Shown: piece by piece, positions 53,510 to 62,232 of the stretch
Layout of the letters: each line of letters begins with the position of its first letter
Position numbering within the stretch: position 1 is the first letter of the stretch
Source: Anaerolineaceae bacterium
GTDB taxonomy: Bacteria; Chloroflexota; Anaerolineae; Anaerolineales; Villigracilaceae
Length of the DNA: 64,000 nt
Direction: 5' to 3'
NCBI GenBank assembly: GCA_009772985.1
Contig: WOUS01000005.1
Location: 1 to 64,000 of the forward strand
Notes under the pieces: generated by a model
The model's database searches: none
Told to the model about the DNA's origin: nothing
What the model saw: only the letters and a program-made list of their open reading frames with translations
Program-made: the position numbers and the translations under genes

Positions 53510-53624
53510 CAGGTAGCGGGGGCTGGACTCGCCGCGAAGCGCCCTTCAGGGAACCGGCGACCTCCGTGTTATGAGCACTACCCCGGATTCTGCATTTCAC
53601 GAATCGAATACCGAAAATCTCAAA

Positions 53625-53738
53625 TCGTGTCATAATTATAGTAGAAGGCGAAAAGAAAGGTTCGAACGAAAGAGTGCTTGGACGGTCCCCCGTTCTCTCT
53701 TTCGAAAGGATGACGGTCTCTGGTGCAAGGAAACCGAT
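53625..53738 (+). promoter_or_regulatory. Structured leader of the molybdenum-hydroxylase operon
   Basis: TATAGT (around 53636-53641) is a plausible -10. The following ~95 nt contain a long imperfect hairpin: TTCGAACGAAAGAG pairs with CTCTCTTTCGAA (about 53661-53706). The leader does not match riboswitch consensus sequences I know by eye (Moco, THF, purine). It may attenuate or stabilise the operon mRNA. Confidence 0.45.
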
Positions 53739-54635
53739 ATGACCACTCATACGCATCCAACACTTCCTGAGTTTGACTATATCCAACCAAAAACGCTGGC
53801 CGAAGCCAGCCAATTCCTGGCCCAGCATCCCGATGAGGCCCGTCCCTTCCTGGGGGGCACGGACGTTTTCGTCCGCATGCGGGACGGGTTCCTGACACCC
53901 AAATTCCTCGTGGATGTGAAAAACCTGGACGGGACGAACGACCTGCGCTTCGACCCGCAAGCCGGCCTGACCCTGGGGGCGGCGGTCAACATGAACCGGG
54001 TCATCGCTTCCCCCGATGTGCAAGAGCATTATCCCTTATTGGCGGAAGCCTGCCGGTTGGTCGCCAGCTACCAGTTGCGCACGCGGGCCACTGTCGTTGG
54101 CAACATCTGCAACGCCTCGCCTGCCGGGGACACCATCGGAGCCTGCCTGGCCCTGGATGGGGTGCTGCACGTCCACGGGACCGGCGGCCTGCGCCGGGAA
54201 CCGCTCGCCACGTTCTTCCTCGGTCCCGGCAAAACCACGCTGAAACCCGGCGACATCGTAACGGCGGTCAGTTTTCCCGTGCCTCCGAAGGGCTGTGCGG
54301 GCGCCTATCTCAAGTTGGGACGAAATAAGCTGAGCGACCTGTCGCTTGTGGGCGTGACCGTGCTGGGCAGCCCGGATCCCGGCCTGCCGTCGAGGTTTCG
54401 CTTCCGCATCGTGCTGGCATCCGTCGCCCCTGTACCCCTCGTTGCCGCGCAGGCGGAAGCAGTCCTGGCAGAGCGGGCGGTCGCACCAGAATCCATCCGC
54501 CAGGCTGCCCAACTGGCCAGCGAGGCGAGCACGCCGATTGATGATGTGCGCGCCAGCGCCCGCTATCGCAAGTTGATGGTCAGGAACCTGACCGAAATGG
54601 CGCTCACCGAAGTGTGGAAGAAATTGCAGAAGTAG
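53739..54635 (+). CDS. Molybdenum hydroxylase FAD-binding subunit (CoxM/XdhB-like)
   Basis: 298 residues, ATG 53739 with AAGGA upstream. FDYIQPKTLAEASQFLAQ, PFLGGTDVFVRMRDG (FAD pyrophosphate loop), LGAAVNMNRV, RTRATVVGNICNASPAGDT and GAYLKLGRNKLSDLSLVGV are characteristic. Carries electrons from the 2Fe-2S subunit to FAD and acceptor. First gene of a cluster with CoxS- and CoxL-like genes. Confidence 0.94.
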   Translation: MTTHTHPTLPEFDYIQPKTLAEASQFLAQHPDEARPFLGGTDVFVRMRDGFLTPKFLVDVKNLDGTNDLRFDPQAGLTLGAAVNMNRVIASPDVQEHYPLLAEACRLVASYQLRTRATVVGNICNASPAGDTIGACLALDGVLHVHGTGGLRREPLATFFLGPGKTTLKPGDIVTAVSFPVPPKGCAGAYLKLGRNKLSDLSLVGVTVLGSPDPGLPSRFRFRIVLASVAPVPLVAAQAEAVLAERAVAPESIRQAAQLASEASTPIDDVRASARYRKLMVRNLTEMALTEVWKKLQK

Positions 54636-54651
54636 ATTCCCGGAGGAAACG

Positions 54652-55131
54652 ATGGCCTTCCACGAAATCAAACTCACGGTCAATGGCGGACTCGAACAAG
54701 TCCGGATCCCGTCCAACATGACCCTCTTGCGCATGCTGCGCGAAAGCCTGGCATTGACCGGCACGAAAAACGGCTGCTCGGCCGGCGAGTGCGGCGCTTG
54801 TACCGTCCTGTTGAACGGGGAACCGGTGAACTCCTGCATGGTGCTGGCGGTCGAATGCGACGGGGCGGAGGTCGTCACGGTCGAAGGTCTGGCCGGCGAT
54901 CAACAACTCGATCCCGTCCAGGAAGCCATCATCCATTCAGGTGGCGTCCAATGTGGATTTTGCACACCGGGCGTCTTGATCTCCTCCCGGGCGCTCCTCG
55001 ACCGGAATCCGGATCCGAGCGAAGAAGAAATCAGCGAGGCCCTGGTCGGCAATCTCTGCCGCTGCACCGGCTATATCCGCATCATCGAAGGCGTCAAGGA
55101 AGCCGCCAGGATACAAACGGCGAGGTCGTGA
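54652..55131 (+). CDS. Molybdenum hydroxylase 2Fe-2S subunit (CoxS/XdhC-like)
   Basis: 159 residues. Plant-type cluster CSAGECGACTVLLNGEPVNSC and second cluster QCGFCTPG ... GNLCRCTGY. Normal length and complete. 16 nt after the FAD subunit. Its TGA overlaps the ATG of the large subunit (TGATG). Confidence 0.96.
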   Translation: MAFHEIKLTVNGGLEQVRIPSNMTLLRMLRESLALTGTKNGCSAGECGACTVLLNGEPVNSCMVLAVECDGAEVVTVEGLAGDQQLDPVQEAIIHSGGVQCGFCTPGVLISSRALLDRNPDPSEEEISEALVGNLCRCTGYIRIIEGVKEAARIQTARS

Positions 55132-57488
55132 TGGAAAAGACCAATACCCCAAAAAGCCACAGTCCCGTCGGCGAGAGCAAGCCGCGCATCGACGCCCGCG
55201 AGAAAGTCACCGGCGCGGCGCTCTATGCGGACGATATCCAGTTCGGCAACAAATTGCTTCATGCGCGCATCAAGCGCAGCCCGTACCCGCACGCGCGCAT
55301 CAAGAAGGTGGACCTCACCAGGGCGCGCGCCCTGCCCGGGGTGAAAGCCGTCGTCAGCGGCGAGGATTTCTCCGGTTATATCGGGTTGTACCTGAAAGAC
55401 CGACAGATCTTCTGCCGGGAACGCACCCGCTATGTCGGCGATCCAGTTGCGGGCGTGGCGGCAATCAATCCAGAGATCGCCGAAAAAGCCCTAGGACTGA
55501 TCGAGGTGGAATATGAGGTCCTGGAGCCGGTGCTCAACCCCGAGTTTGGGGCCAGCCCCCAGGCCCCCCTGCTCCACCCGGACCTCGGCCAGTACGTGGT
55601 GGCCAGTTTCATCCTGCCACGACCGGGGTCGAACATTTCGAATCACTTCAAGATCCGCAAAGGGGACGTGGCCTCGGCCTGGAAAAAGTGTGCGGCGGTC
55701 ATCGAACGCAAGTACCGCATCCCGCACATCCAGCACGCGCCGCTCGAACCGCACGTGGCGATTGCCAAAGTGGACGAGTCGGGCGAGGTCACGTTGTGGG
55801 ACAGTTCCCAATCCCCCTTCGCACAGCGCGACCTTATCGCCGAAACGCTGGGCATCTCCCAAAGCGAAATGCGGGTGATCGCGCCGCTGGTGGGGGGTGG
55901 ATTCGGCGGCAAGGCCGGGGTGAGCATGGAATCCCTGGCGGTTGCGATTGCCACCAAAGTCAAGGGGTATCCGGTGAAACTGCTCCTGACGCGCGAAGAG
56001 GAATTCTACACGGCCTTCGTGCGCCAGGGACTGGTGGCAACCTTCAAGATGGGCTGCGACAAGAACGGCCGGCTCCTGGCAATGGAGAACACTTTTTATT
56101 GGGATGGTGGGGCTTACACAGAATACGGTGTGAACATCACGCGTGCGGCTGGCTACAGTTGCACCGGTCCCTACGAAGTGCCCAACATCAAGGCTGACAG
56201 TTATTGTGTCTACACAAACCACCCGGTCGGCGGTCCGATGCGCGGCTTCGGTATGCCCGAGATGCACGCCGGACTGGAACAGTGCATTGACGAGCTGGCC
56301 CTTCAAATCGGGATGGACGCGGTCGAGTTCCGCCGGCGTAACTGCCTGAAAGGAGGCAGCATCCTGCCGACGGGCGGCAAGATGCACCCGACGGGCCTCT
56401 CCGAATGTCTCGAAAAGGCCGCTGAAGCAATTGACTGGGGCAAGAAGGCTCCTCCCACTGCACCCAACAAACGCCGCGGCAAAGGGCTGGCCCTGATGTG
56501 GAAGGCCCCGGCCATGCCCGGCAATGCCGGTTCGAGCGCCTGGATCGAGCTGGCCGAGGACGGGATGCTGACCCTGGGCGTCGGCTGCCAGGACATCGGT
56601 CAGGGGGCGTTCACCGTCGCGGCGCAGATGGCCGCGGCGGCGTTCGGTGTGCCTTATGAAAGCGTGCGCGTGGCAACGCCGGTGGACACGCGCTACAGCC
56701 CCTACGAATGGCAGACGGTGGCCAGCCGCATCACCTGGAGCACCGGGAATGCCATTATCAACGCGGCGCACGACGCCCGCCAGCAGGTCCTGGACCTGGT
56801 GGCAAAGGCCTGGGACGAGACACCCGCGGACCTGGACATTGTCAACGGCATGGTGGTTTCATTCAAAAGCGAGCGGGAGATCCCGGTCAAGGACCTGGCG
56901 ATCAAAGGCTTGCCTAAAGCGGATGGCAAAGGCTGGATGGGGGGCCCCATCATCGGGCGCGGCAATTTCATGCCCGCTGACGTGACCGGCCTGGACCCGG
57001 AAACCGGACAAGGGGAGAAGGCAGTTGTCCACTATACCACCGGCGCGCAGGCCATTGAACTGGAAGTGGACCTGGATACCGGCAGGATCGACATCCTCAA
57101 GGGCGTGGCCGCCTTCGATGTCGGCAAGGCTATCAATCCGGATATGGTGAAAGCCCAGATGGAAGGCGGCCTGATCCAGGGGATCAGCTCGGCGTTGTTC
57201 GAATGTCTCCAGTTGAAAGACGGCGTGGTGCAGAATCCCAGTTTCGTTGACTACCGCATCGCCACTTCCGCCGATCTTCCCAAATCGGTCCAATCCATCA
57301 TTGTCGAAGTCCCGCAGGATGACGGTCCCTGGGGGGCACGCGGGATCGGCGAGCACTCGATGGTGCCGACCATCCCGGCGATTGCGAATGCCATCTACGA
57401 TGCCATCGGGATCCGCTTCGAAGGCCCGCCCTTCACGGCGGAAAAAATATACCTGGCCATGCTGGAGGCAGGGATCGTGAAAGGATGA
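55131..57488 (+). CDS. Molybdenum hydroxylase large (Mo-cofactor) subunit
   Basis: 785 residues. REKVTGAALYADD, VVSGEDFSGYIGLYLKDRQIFCRERTRYVGDPVAGVAA, QSPFAQRDLIAETLGI, PLVGGGFGGKAGVSMESLAVAIA (pterin contact), GPMRGFGMPEMHAGLEQCIDELA, GCQDIGQGAFTVAAQMAA and the active-site glutamate region WGARGIGEHSMVPTIPAIANAI. The CO-dehydrogenase loop with the CSFR cysteine is not seen, so it is a hydroxylase of N-heterocycle, purine or aldehyde substrates, not a CO dehydrogenase. Overlaps FdrA start by 4 nt. Confidence 0.94.
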   Translation: MEKTNTPKSHSPVGESKPRIDAREKVTGAALYADDIQFGNKLLHARIKRSPYPHARIKKVDLTRARALPGVKAVVSGEDFSGYIGLYLKDRQIFCRERTRYVGDPVAGVAAINPEIAEKALGLIEVEYEVLEPVLNPEFGASPQAPLLHPDLGQYVVASFILPRPGSNISNHFKIRKGDVASAWKKCAAVIERKYRIPHIQHAPLEPHVAIAKVDESGEVTLWDSSQSPFAQRDLIAETLGISQSEMRVIAPLVGGGFGGKAGVSMESLAVAIATKVKGYPVKLLLTREEEFYTAFVRQGLVATFKMGCDKNGRLLAMENTFYWDGGAYTEYGVNITRAAGYSCTGPYEVPNIKADSYCVYTNHPVGGPMRGFGMPEMHAGLEQCIDELALQIGMDAVEFRRRNCLKGGSILPTGGKMHPTGLSECLEKAAEAIDWGKKAPPTAPNKRRGKGLALMWKAPAMPGNAGSSAWIELAEDGMLTLGVGCQDIGQGAFTVAAQMAAAAFGVPYESVRVATPVDTRYSPYEWQTVASRITWSTGNAIINAAHDARQQVLDLVAKAWDETPADLDIVNGMVVSFKSEREIPVKDLAIKGLPKADGKGWMGGPIIGRGNFMPADVTGLDPETGQGEKAVVHYTTGAQAIELEVDLDTGRIDILKGVAAFDVGKAINPDMVKAQMEGGLIQGISSALFECLQLKDGVVQNPSFVDYRIATSADLPKSVQSIIVEVPQDDGPWGARGIGEHSMVPTIPAIANAIYDAIGIRFEGPPFTAEKIYLAMLEAGIVKG

Positions 57489-59059
57489 CGATGATAGTCC
57501 GAGCATTGGTCAAGCCAAGCGAGTACCATGATTCGGTCAGCCTGATGCTGGTGGCGCGCGAGCTCGCCGGCCTGGAAGGCATCCGCGACGCCGCCGTGAT
57601 GATGGCAACAGAAGCCAACAAGTCCATCATGGCCGAAGCGGGACTGCTCACCGACGAGGCCAAATCCGCCGCGCCGAACGACCTGCTGATTGCGGTCAGC
57701 GCCGAAAACGAATCTCTGGCCGACGCGGCTTTGCAAATGGCCGAAGCCCTTTTGAAGAAGAAAGCCTCCTCCGCCCAGGCTGGCGAATTCAAACCGAAAA
57801 CGATACGCGGCGCGCTCGCCTCGAACTCCGCGGCAAACGTGGCAGTCATTTCGGTGGCGGGCCGTTACGCCGCGGACGAGGCCTGGGATGCTCTGACGCG
57901 CGGCCTCCACGTTCTGCTCTTCAGCGACAACGTCTCGCTCGAAGACGAGATCGCCCTGAAAAAATTTGCCCGCGACCACGGCCTGCTCTTAATGGGACCA
58001 GGCGCTGGCACAACCATTCTCAACAACGTCGCCCTCGGTTTTGCAAATGTTCTGCCTCGCGGCCCGGTGGGGATCGTCTCGGCGGCCGGCACCGGCCTGC
58101 AGGAGGTCAGCACCCTGCTCGCCCGAGGCGGCGTGGGAATCAGCCAGGGCATCGGAACGGGAGGCCGCGACCTGAAGAAGGAAGTCGGCGGGATCATGCT
58201 GCTAGAGGCGCTCAAGGCCCTGCAAGAGGATCCGGCCACGGAAATTCTCGTGTTGATCAGCAAGCCGCCTGCCGAGGAGGTGGTACAAGTCATTCTCAAG
58301 CAGGTCTCCGCCAGCCGCAAGCCGACCGTGGTTTGCTTTTTGGGCGGTGAGATGGAATCGCTGGCGCAGGTCCCGAACGCGATCCCGGCCCGCACGTTAC
58401 AGGAATGCAGCTTGCTAGCTGCCAGGGCACTCCGGCCCGAAACGGGCGACATCCAGGCATTTCTCAAGGCGGAAAAGGCCCGGCTGGCGAAAAAAGCCAA
58501 AGCGCTCAAAGGAAAACTGGACGTTCGGCAGCGTTCCCTGCGCGGCCTGTTCTCGGGCGGGACGTTGTGCTACGAAGCCCAAGTGATCTGGAAGGGCATG
58601 CTGGATGACGCCGTCCATTCCAATGCCCCCCTGCCGGGCGGGCTGGCTTTACCCGATTCGACCAAAAGCATCGGGCACACTGCCGTGGACCTCGGCGAGG
58701 AGGAGTTCACCGTTGGGCGACCTCACCCGATGATCGACAACGACCTGCGCATTCGCCGCCTGCTGCAGGAGGCGCGCGACCCCGAAACCGCCGTCATCAT
58801 ACTGGATGTCGTACTCGGCTACGGCGCGCACCCTGACCCGGCCGGCGAACTCTCTCCGGCGATCCGCCAAGCGCGCGGGCTCGCCGAGTCAGCCGGGCGC
58901 GAACTGATCGTGGTGGCCTCCGTCACCGGCACGGAGGGCGATCCGCAGGGTCTCGGCCAGACTGTCTCTACCCTGGAGGAGGCCGGCGCGATTGTGTGCG
59001 ACAGCAACGCGGCCGCGGCTCGTCTGACCGGGCTAATCGTTTCGGGAGGCGCGTCATGA
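57485..59059 (+). CDS. fdrA: FdrA-family acyl-CoA synthetase-like protein (oxamate carbamoyltransferase component AllF)
   Basis: 524 residues. MIVRALVKPSEYHDSVSLMLVARELAGLEGIRDAAVMMATEANK is the FdrA N-terminus. Succinyl-CoA-synthetase-like CoA-binding and ligase domains follow: GPVGIVSAAGTGLQEVSTLLARGGVGISQGIGTGGRDL, FSGGTLCYEAQVIW, GRPHPMIDNDLR, LDVVLGYGAHPDPAGEL. In E. coli, FdrA with YlbE and YlbF forms oxamic transcarbamylase in allantoin breakdown. Here a DUF1116 (YlbE) partner follows with ATGA overlap, but no YlbF (DUF2877) or carbamate kinase gene is present. Confidence 0.9.
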   Translation: MTMIVRALVKPSEYHDSVSLMLVARELAGLEGIRDAAVMMATEANKSIMAEAGLLTDEAKSAAPNDLLIAVSAENESLADAALQMAEALLKKKASSAQAGEFKPKTIRGALASNSAANVAVISVAGRYAADEAWDALTRGLHVLLFSDNVSLEDEIALKKFARDHGLLLMGPGAGTTILNNVALGFANVLPRGPVGIVSAAGTGLQEVSTLLARGGVGISQGIGTGGRDLKKEVGGIMLLEALKALQEDPATEILVLISKPPAEEVVQVILKQVSASRKPTVVCFLGGEMESLAQVPNAIPARTLQECSLLAARALRPETGDIQAFLKAEKARLAKKAKALKGKLDVRQRSLRGLFSGGTLCYEAQVIWKGMLDDAVHSNAPLPGGLALPDSTKSIGHTAVDLGEEEFTVGRPHPMIDNDLRIRRLLQEARDPETAVIILDVVLGYGAHPDPAGELSPAIRQARGLAESAGRELIVVASVTGTEGDPQGLGQTVSTLEEAGAIVCDSNAAAARLTGLIVSGGAS

Positions 59060-60453
59060 CGAAGATCAACGATATTTTCGGAAAAGACTTGAACGTGCTC
59101 AACGTCGGTTTGGCGAGCATGGCAAAATCGGTCAGCGACCAGGGCGTCAAAGTGGTTGACCTCGACTGGTCGCCTCCCAAGGATGGAGTCCCTCACCTGC
59201 GGACGACGCGGTCTGGCGTCAGCATGGATGAGGCCAATCGGGAGGTCGTCCACCGCCTCCAGCGTGGACAGCCCGTCCTCGTCGGGATGGGAGTCGCGAA
59301 GGATGTTGTCCCCGGCATGCACGATCACATGCTGCTCCACGCGGGTCCACCCATCGAATGGAGTCGCATGTGCGGGCCGACGCGCGGCGCGGTCATGGGT
59401 GCGTTGATTTACGAGGGGCTGGCAAAAGACGAGGAAGAAGCGGCGAAGTTGGCCGCCTCGGGCGCGATCGAGTTTTCGCCCTGCCATCATCACCACGCGG
59501 TTGGACCGATGGCAGGTGTGGTCTCGCCCAGTATGCCGGTTTGGATTCTCGAAAACAAAACCTTCGGCAACCGCGCCTATTGCACCCTGAACGAGGGGCT
59601 TGGCAAAGTCCTGCGCTACGGAGGCATGGGACCTGAGGTCTACGCCCGCCTGAAATGGATGGAGAGCGACCTTTACCCCGCGCTCGACCGCGCCCTGCAA
59701 ACCCTGCCAAATGGCATTGACATCAAGAGCCTGATCGCGCAAGCCCTGCACATGGGCGACGAGTGCCACAACCGCAACCGCGCTGCCACTTCATTGTTCC
59801 TGCGCGCGATTGGACCGGCGCTGGCGCGTACGAACAAAGATAATGAAGTGTTGGCGAAGGTCATCGAGTTCATTGACCGCAACGATCATTTCTTCCTGAA
59901 CCTGAGCATGCCCGCCGGAAAGGCTCTGCTCGAACCGGCGGAAGGGGTGGCGGGCAGCACCATCGTCACCGTGATGGCGCGCAACGGAACTGATTTTGGC
60001 ATCAGATTGGCCTCGATGCCGGAGCGCTGGTTTATCGCACCCGCAGGAAAAGTGCAGGGCCTGTACTTCCCGCAGTACACGGACGCGGACGCCAATCCCG
60101 ATATCGGCGACAGCACCATCACCGAAACCGCGGGGTATGGCGGCATGGCTATGGCCGCCGCTCCCGCCATCACCCAGTTCGTCGGCGGGACGCCGCAACT
60201 GGCGACCCAGACTACGCTCGAAATGTACGAGATCACCTTCGGCGAGCATGAACATTTCACCATCCCGGCTCTTAATTTCCGTGGAACGCCGCTCGGCATT
60301 GACGTGCGCAGGGTGATGGAGACCGGCATCCTGCCGCAAATCAACACCGGCATCGCCCACAGGAATCCCGGTGTCGGCATGGTCGGCGCGGGAATCCTGC
60401 GCGCGCCGGAGAAATGCTTCAAGGATGCTTTTAAGGCTTTGCAGGAAATTTAG
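59056..60453 (+). CDS. DUF1116 protein (YlbE/YahG, AllG-like)
   Basis: 465 residues. FGKDLNVLNVGLASMAKSVSDQGVKVVDLDWSPP, HAGPPIEWSRMCGPTRGAVMGALIYEG, EFSPCHHHHAVGPMAGVVSPSMPVWILEN, GDECHNRNRAATSLFLRAIGP and GTDFGIRLASMPERWF match the DUF1116 family, which with FdrA makes oxamate carbamoyltransferase in enterobacteria. The CHHHH motif could bind metal. Translationally coupled to FdrA. Confidence 0.92.
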   Translation: MTKINDIFGKDLNVLNVGLASMAKSVSDQGVKVVDLDWSPPKDGVPHLRTTRSGVSMDEANREVVHRLQRGQPVLVGMGVAKDVVPGMHDHMLLHAGPPIEWSRMCGPTRGAVMGALIYEGLAKDEEEAAKLAASGAIEFSPCHHHHAVGPMAGVVSPSMPVWILENKTFGNRAYCTLNEGLGKVLRYGGMGPEVYARLKWMESDLYPALDRALQTLPNGIDIKSLIAQALHMGDECHNRNRAATSLFLRAIGPALARTNKDNEVLAKVIEFIDRNDHFFLNLSMPAGKALLEPAEGVAGSTIVTVMARNGTDFGIRLASMPERWFIAPAGKVQGLYFPQYTDADANPDIGDSTITETAGYGGMAMAAAPAITQFVGGTPQLATQTTLEMYEITFGEHEHFTIPALNFRGTPLGIDVRRVMETGILPQINTGIAHRNPGVGMVGAGILRAPEKCFKDAFKALQEI

Positions 60454-60459
60454 AAATCT

Positions 60460-60532
60460 CCCTCATCCCCAGCTCTTCCCCCGCGGGGGGAAGGGAGTCC
60501 CCTCTCCCTTCGGGAGAGGGTTAGGGTGAGGG
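60460..60532. repeat. CCCTCATCCC/GGGTGAGGG element, copy e (intergenic, full length)
   Basis: CCCTCATCCCC at one end and AGGGTGAGGG at the other are near-inverted; inside are CTTCCCCC-GCG-GGGGGAAG and CCCTCTCCCTTCGGGAGAGGG hairpins. It is the longest copy and lies 59 nt before the cyclase-family gene. Confidence 0.88.
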
Positions 60533-60591
60533 TGCGGGCAGTAATGCCACAATCGCATTTTCCAAATCCAAACAACATGAAAGGAGTCCAC

Positions 60592-61473
60592 ATGAAATTC
60601 ATAGACCTGACCATCCCCTTGGGAATCGCCACACCCCCCTGGCCAACCTATGAGCCGCTACAGATCAAGTATTTCAAGCGTTTGGCGCCCAACGGGGCCA
60701 ACGGGCAGGTGGTCACTCATTCCAACCATCTCGGCACCCACCTGGATGGCGAAATCCACTTCCACACCCCCGGCAAGGACATCGCCTCGCTCGACATGGA
60801 TTTTCTCGTCCATGAAGCGGCCATCGTTGACCTGAGCGATGTCTGCGGCGACTATGACGTGTACACCAGCAAAATGGTGGAGGAGCGCGTCGAAGTCCGC
60901 GCGGGCGATATTCTCATCATCCACACCGGCTACCACCACTTCGGCTGGGACATGCCCACCGCGGACGAAGTCCGCTACATGGTCAAACATCCCGGCCCGG
61001 ACCGCGAGTTCGCCGAGTGGGCCAAGGCGAAGAAGCTGCGCTGGATCGGTGTGGACTGCGGAAGCGCCGACCATCCGATGAACACCATCATCCGCGACTG
61101 GATGCCGCGCCAGGCGCGCCAGGCGGATAAGGTTTTCAAGAAGAAGTATGGGATGCCGCTGGCAGATTTCTTCGACGACACCAAGTACCAGCTCATGCAC
61201 CTGGAGATGTTCCCGTATGGCATTATCCACGCTGAGTGCCTCGGCGGCGAGCTGGACCTTTTACTTAACCGCCGCGTAACGATCGGTTTCTTCCCCTGGC
61301 GCTTCGTGGACGGTGAATCCTGCATTGGGCGCTGCGTGGCGATCCTGGATGATAAAGAGTACGCCGACCTGATGACGGAAAAGGCCGGCATGGCTAAAAC
61401 AAAGTTCGGCGACGCCTATCAGCCCGAACATGCCGAAAGCATCAATAAACTAAGCCTGGAGAATATGAAATGA
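60592..61473 (+). CDS. Cyclase-family metal-dependent hydrolase (kynurenine formamidase/isatin hydrolase type)
   Basis: 293 residues; ATG 60592 with AAAGGAG 5 nt upstream. FIDLTIPLG, the metal motif SNHLGTHLDGEIHF (HxGTHxDxxxH), DILIIHTGYHHFG, RWIGVDCGSADHP and HAECLGGELDLL identify PF04199. The family hydrolyses N-formylkynurenine, isatin and other amide bonds with Mn or Zn. In this cluster it could open the ring of a hydroxylated N-heterocycle made by the Mo enzyme. About 40 residues longer than formamidases, with a VFKKKYGMPLADFFDDTKYQ insertion. Confidence 0.92.
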   Translation: MKFIDLTIPLGIATPPWPTYEPLQIKYFKRLAPNGANGQVVTHSNHLGTHLDGEIHFHTPGKDIASLDMDFLVHEAAIVDLSDVCGDYDVYTSKMVEERVEVRAGDILIIHTGYHHFGWDMPTADEVRYMVKHPGPDREFAEWAKAKKLRWIGVDCGSADHPMNTIIRDWMPRQARQADKVFKKKYGMPLADFFDDTKYQLMHLEMFPYGIIHAECLGGELDLLLNRRVTIGFFPWRFVDGESCIGRCVAILDDKEYADLMTEKAGMAKTKFGDAYQPEHAESINKLSLENMK

Positions 61474-61538
61474 TGGCCAGGAAACCCGCGCAGCGTTTTA
61501 CGCAAGGCGGGTAACTTATTTTCACAGGAGAAAAAATT

Positions 61539-62228
61539 ATGCCAGTAGACATGGAACTTGAAGCCGTCCTGCGACCAACACAATATCCGATGCCGCCATA
61601 CCCGCCCAAGACCATCACCCTGGCCAACGGCAAGAAAATGGTCGTGCGCCAGGCTGTCCGCGAGGACGTGCCGGCCATCCTGAAATCCGTCCATCCCTGC
61701 CTGTTCATCGAACGGGATTATTACGATATCGTCAGCGCCCGGCTGTACGGAGAACTGCTGGCCTGGTACCGCTACCGGGTGAAAAGCGAGTACTGCCTGC
61801 TGGGGCAGGTGGACGGTTACCTGGTGGGCATCGTCAACGGGCGATTGGAGAACGAGAAAGTCGGCATGAGCTACCACACCCTGGCGATTGACCGCGGCCT
61901 GCGCATCGGCTCGCACCTTTTCGCCGCCAAGATGGAATACCACATGGAATATCTGAACCAGGAATCCGTTCTAATCGTGGCCGAGAGCCCGATCGGCTTC
62001 CGGCGCTGGATGATCGAATATCCGCTGGAAAAGACGGACATCCCCCACGAGTTGGGCGGCGGCGACTCGTACCGCCTGACGCGTGCCATCTACAAGGCTG
62101 CCAAACCCCGCCTGGTGGTGGGCGACCGCCCGGTGCCGCAGGAACTGATGGACGAGGCCGAGGCGGAGATCAAATTCGCCGACGATGACACCATCCGCGA
62201 ACGGATCGCCGGGTTGAAAGGGAGATGA
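61539..62228 (+). CDS. Acetyltransferase-like (GNAT-fold) protein, function unknown
   Basis: 229 residues. MVVRQAVREDVPAILKSVHPCL at ~33-54 and YCLLGQVDGYLVGIVNGRLENEKVGMSYHTLAIDRGLRIGSHLFAAKMEYHM follow the beginning and central beta-sheet/acetyl-CoA helix of GNAT enzymes, but the GNAT pyrophosphate loop (Q/RxxGxG/A) is only approximate (DRGLRIGSHLF). N-terminal PTQYPMPPYPPKT is an added arm. Placed between the cyclase-family gene and thiolase-like gene with short gaps, so it is part of the pathway. Confidence 0.7.
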   Translation: MPVDMELEAVLRPTQYPMPPYPPKTITLANGKKMVVRQAVREDVPAILKSVHPCLFIERDYYDIVSARLYGELLAWYRYRVKSEYCLLGQVDGYLVGIVNGRLENEKVGMSYHTLAIDRGLRIGSHLFAAKMEYHMEYLNQESVLIVAESPIGFRRWMIEYPLEKTDIPHELGGGDSYRLTRAIYKAAKPRLVVGDRPVPQELMDEAEAEIKFADDDTIRERIAGLKGR

Positions 62229-62232
62229 CACC

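Noticed and set aside
53625-53738. Molybdenum-cofactor riboswitch
   Set aside because: Position before a Mo enzyme is suggestive, but the conserved Moco RNA core could not be found by eye.
55131-57488. Aerobic carbon monoxide dehydrogenase large subunit
   Set aside because: The three-subunit layout fits, but the CO-specific active-site loop with the copper-binding cysteine is not seen, so a general hydroxylase is the safer call.
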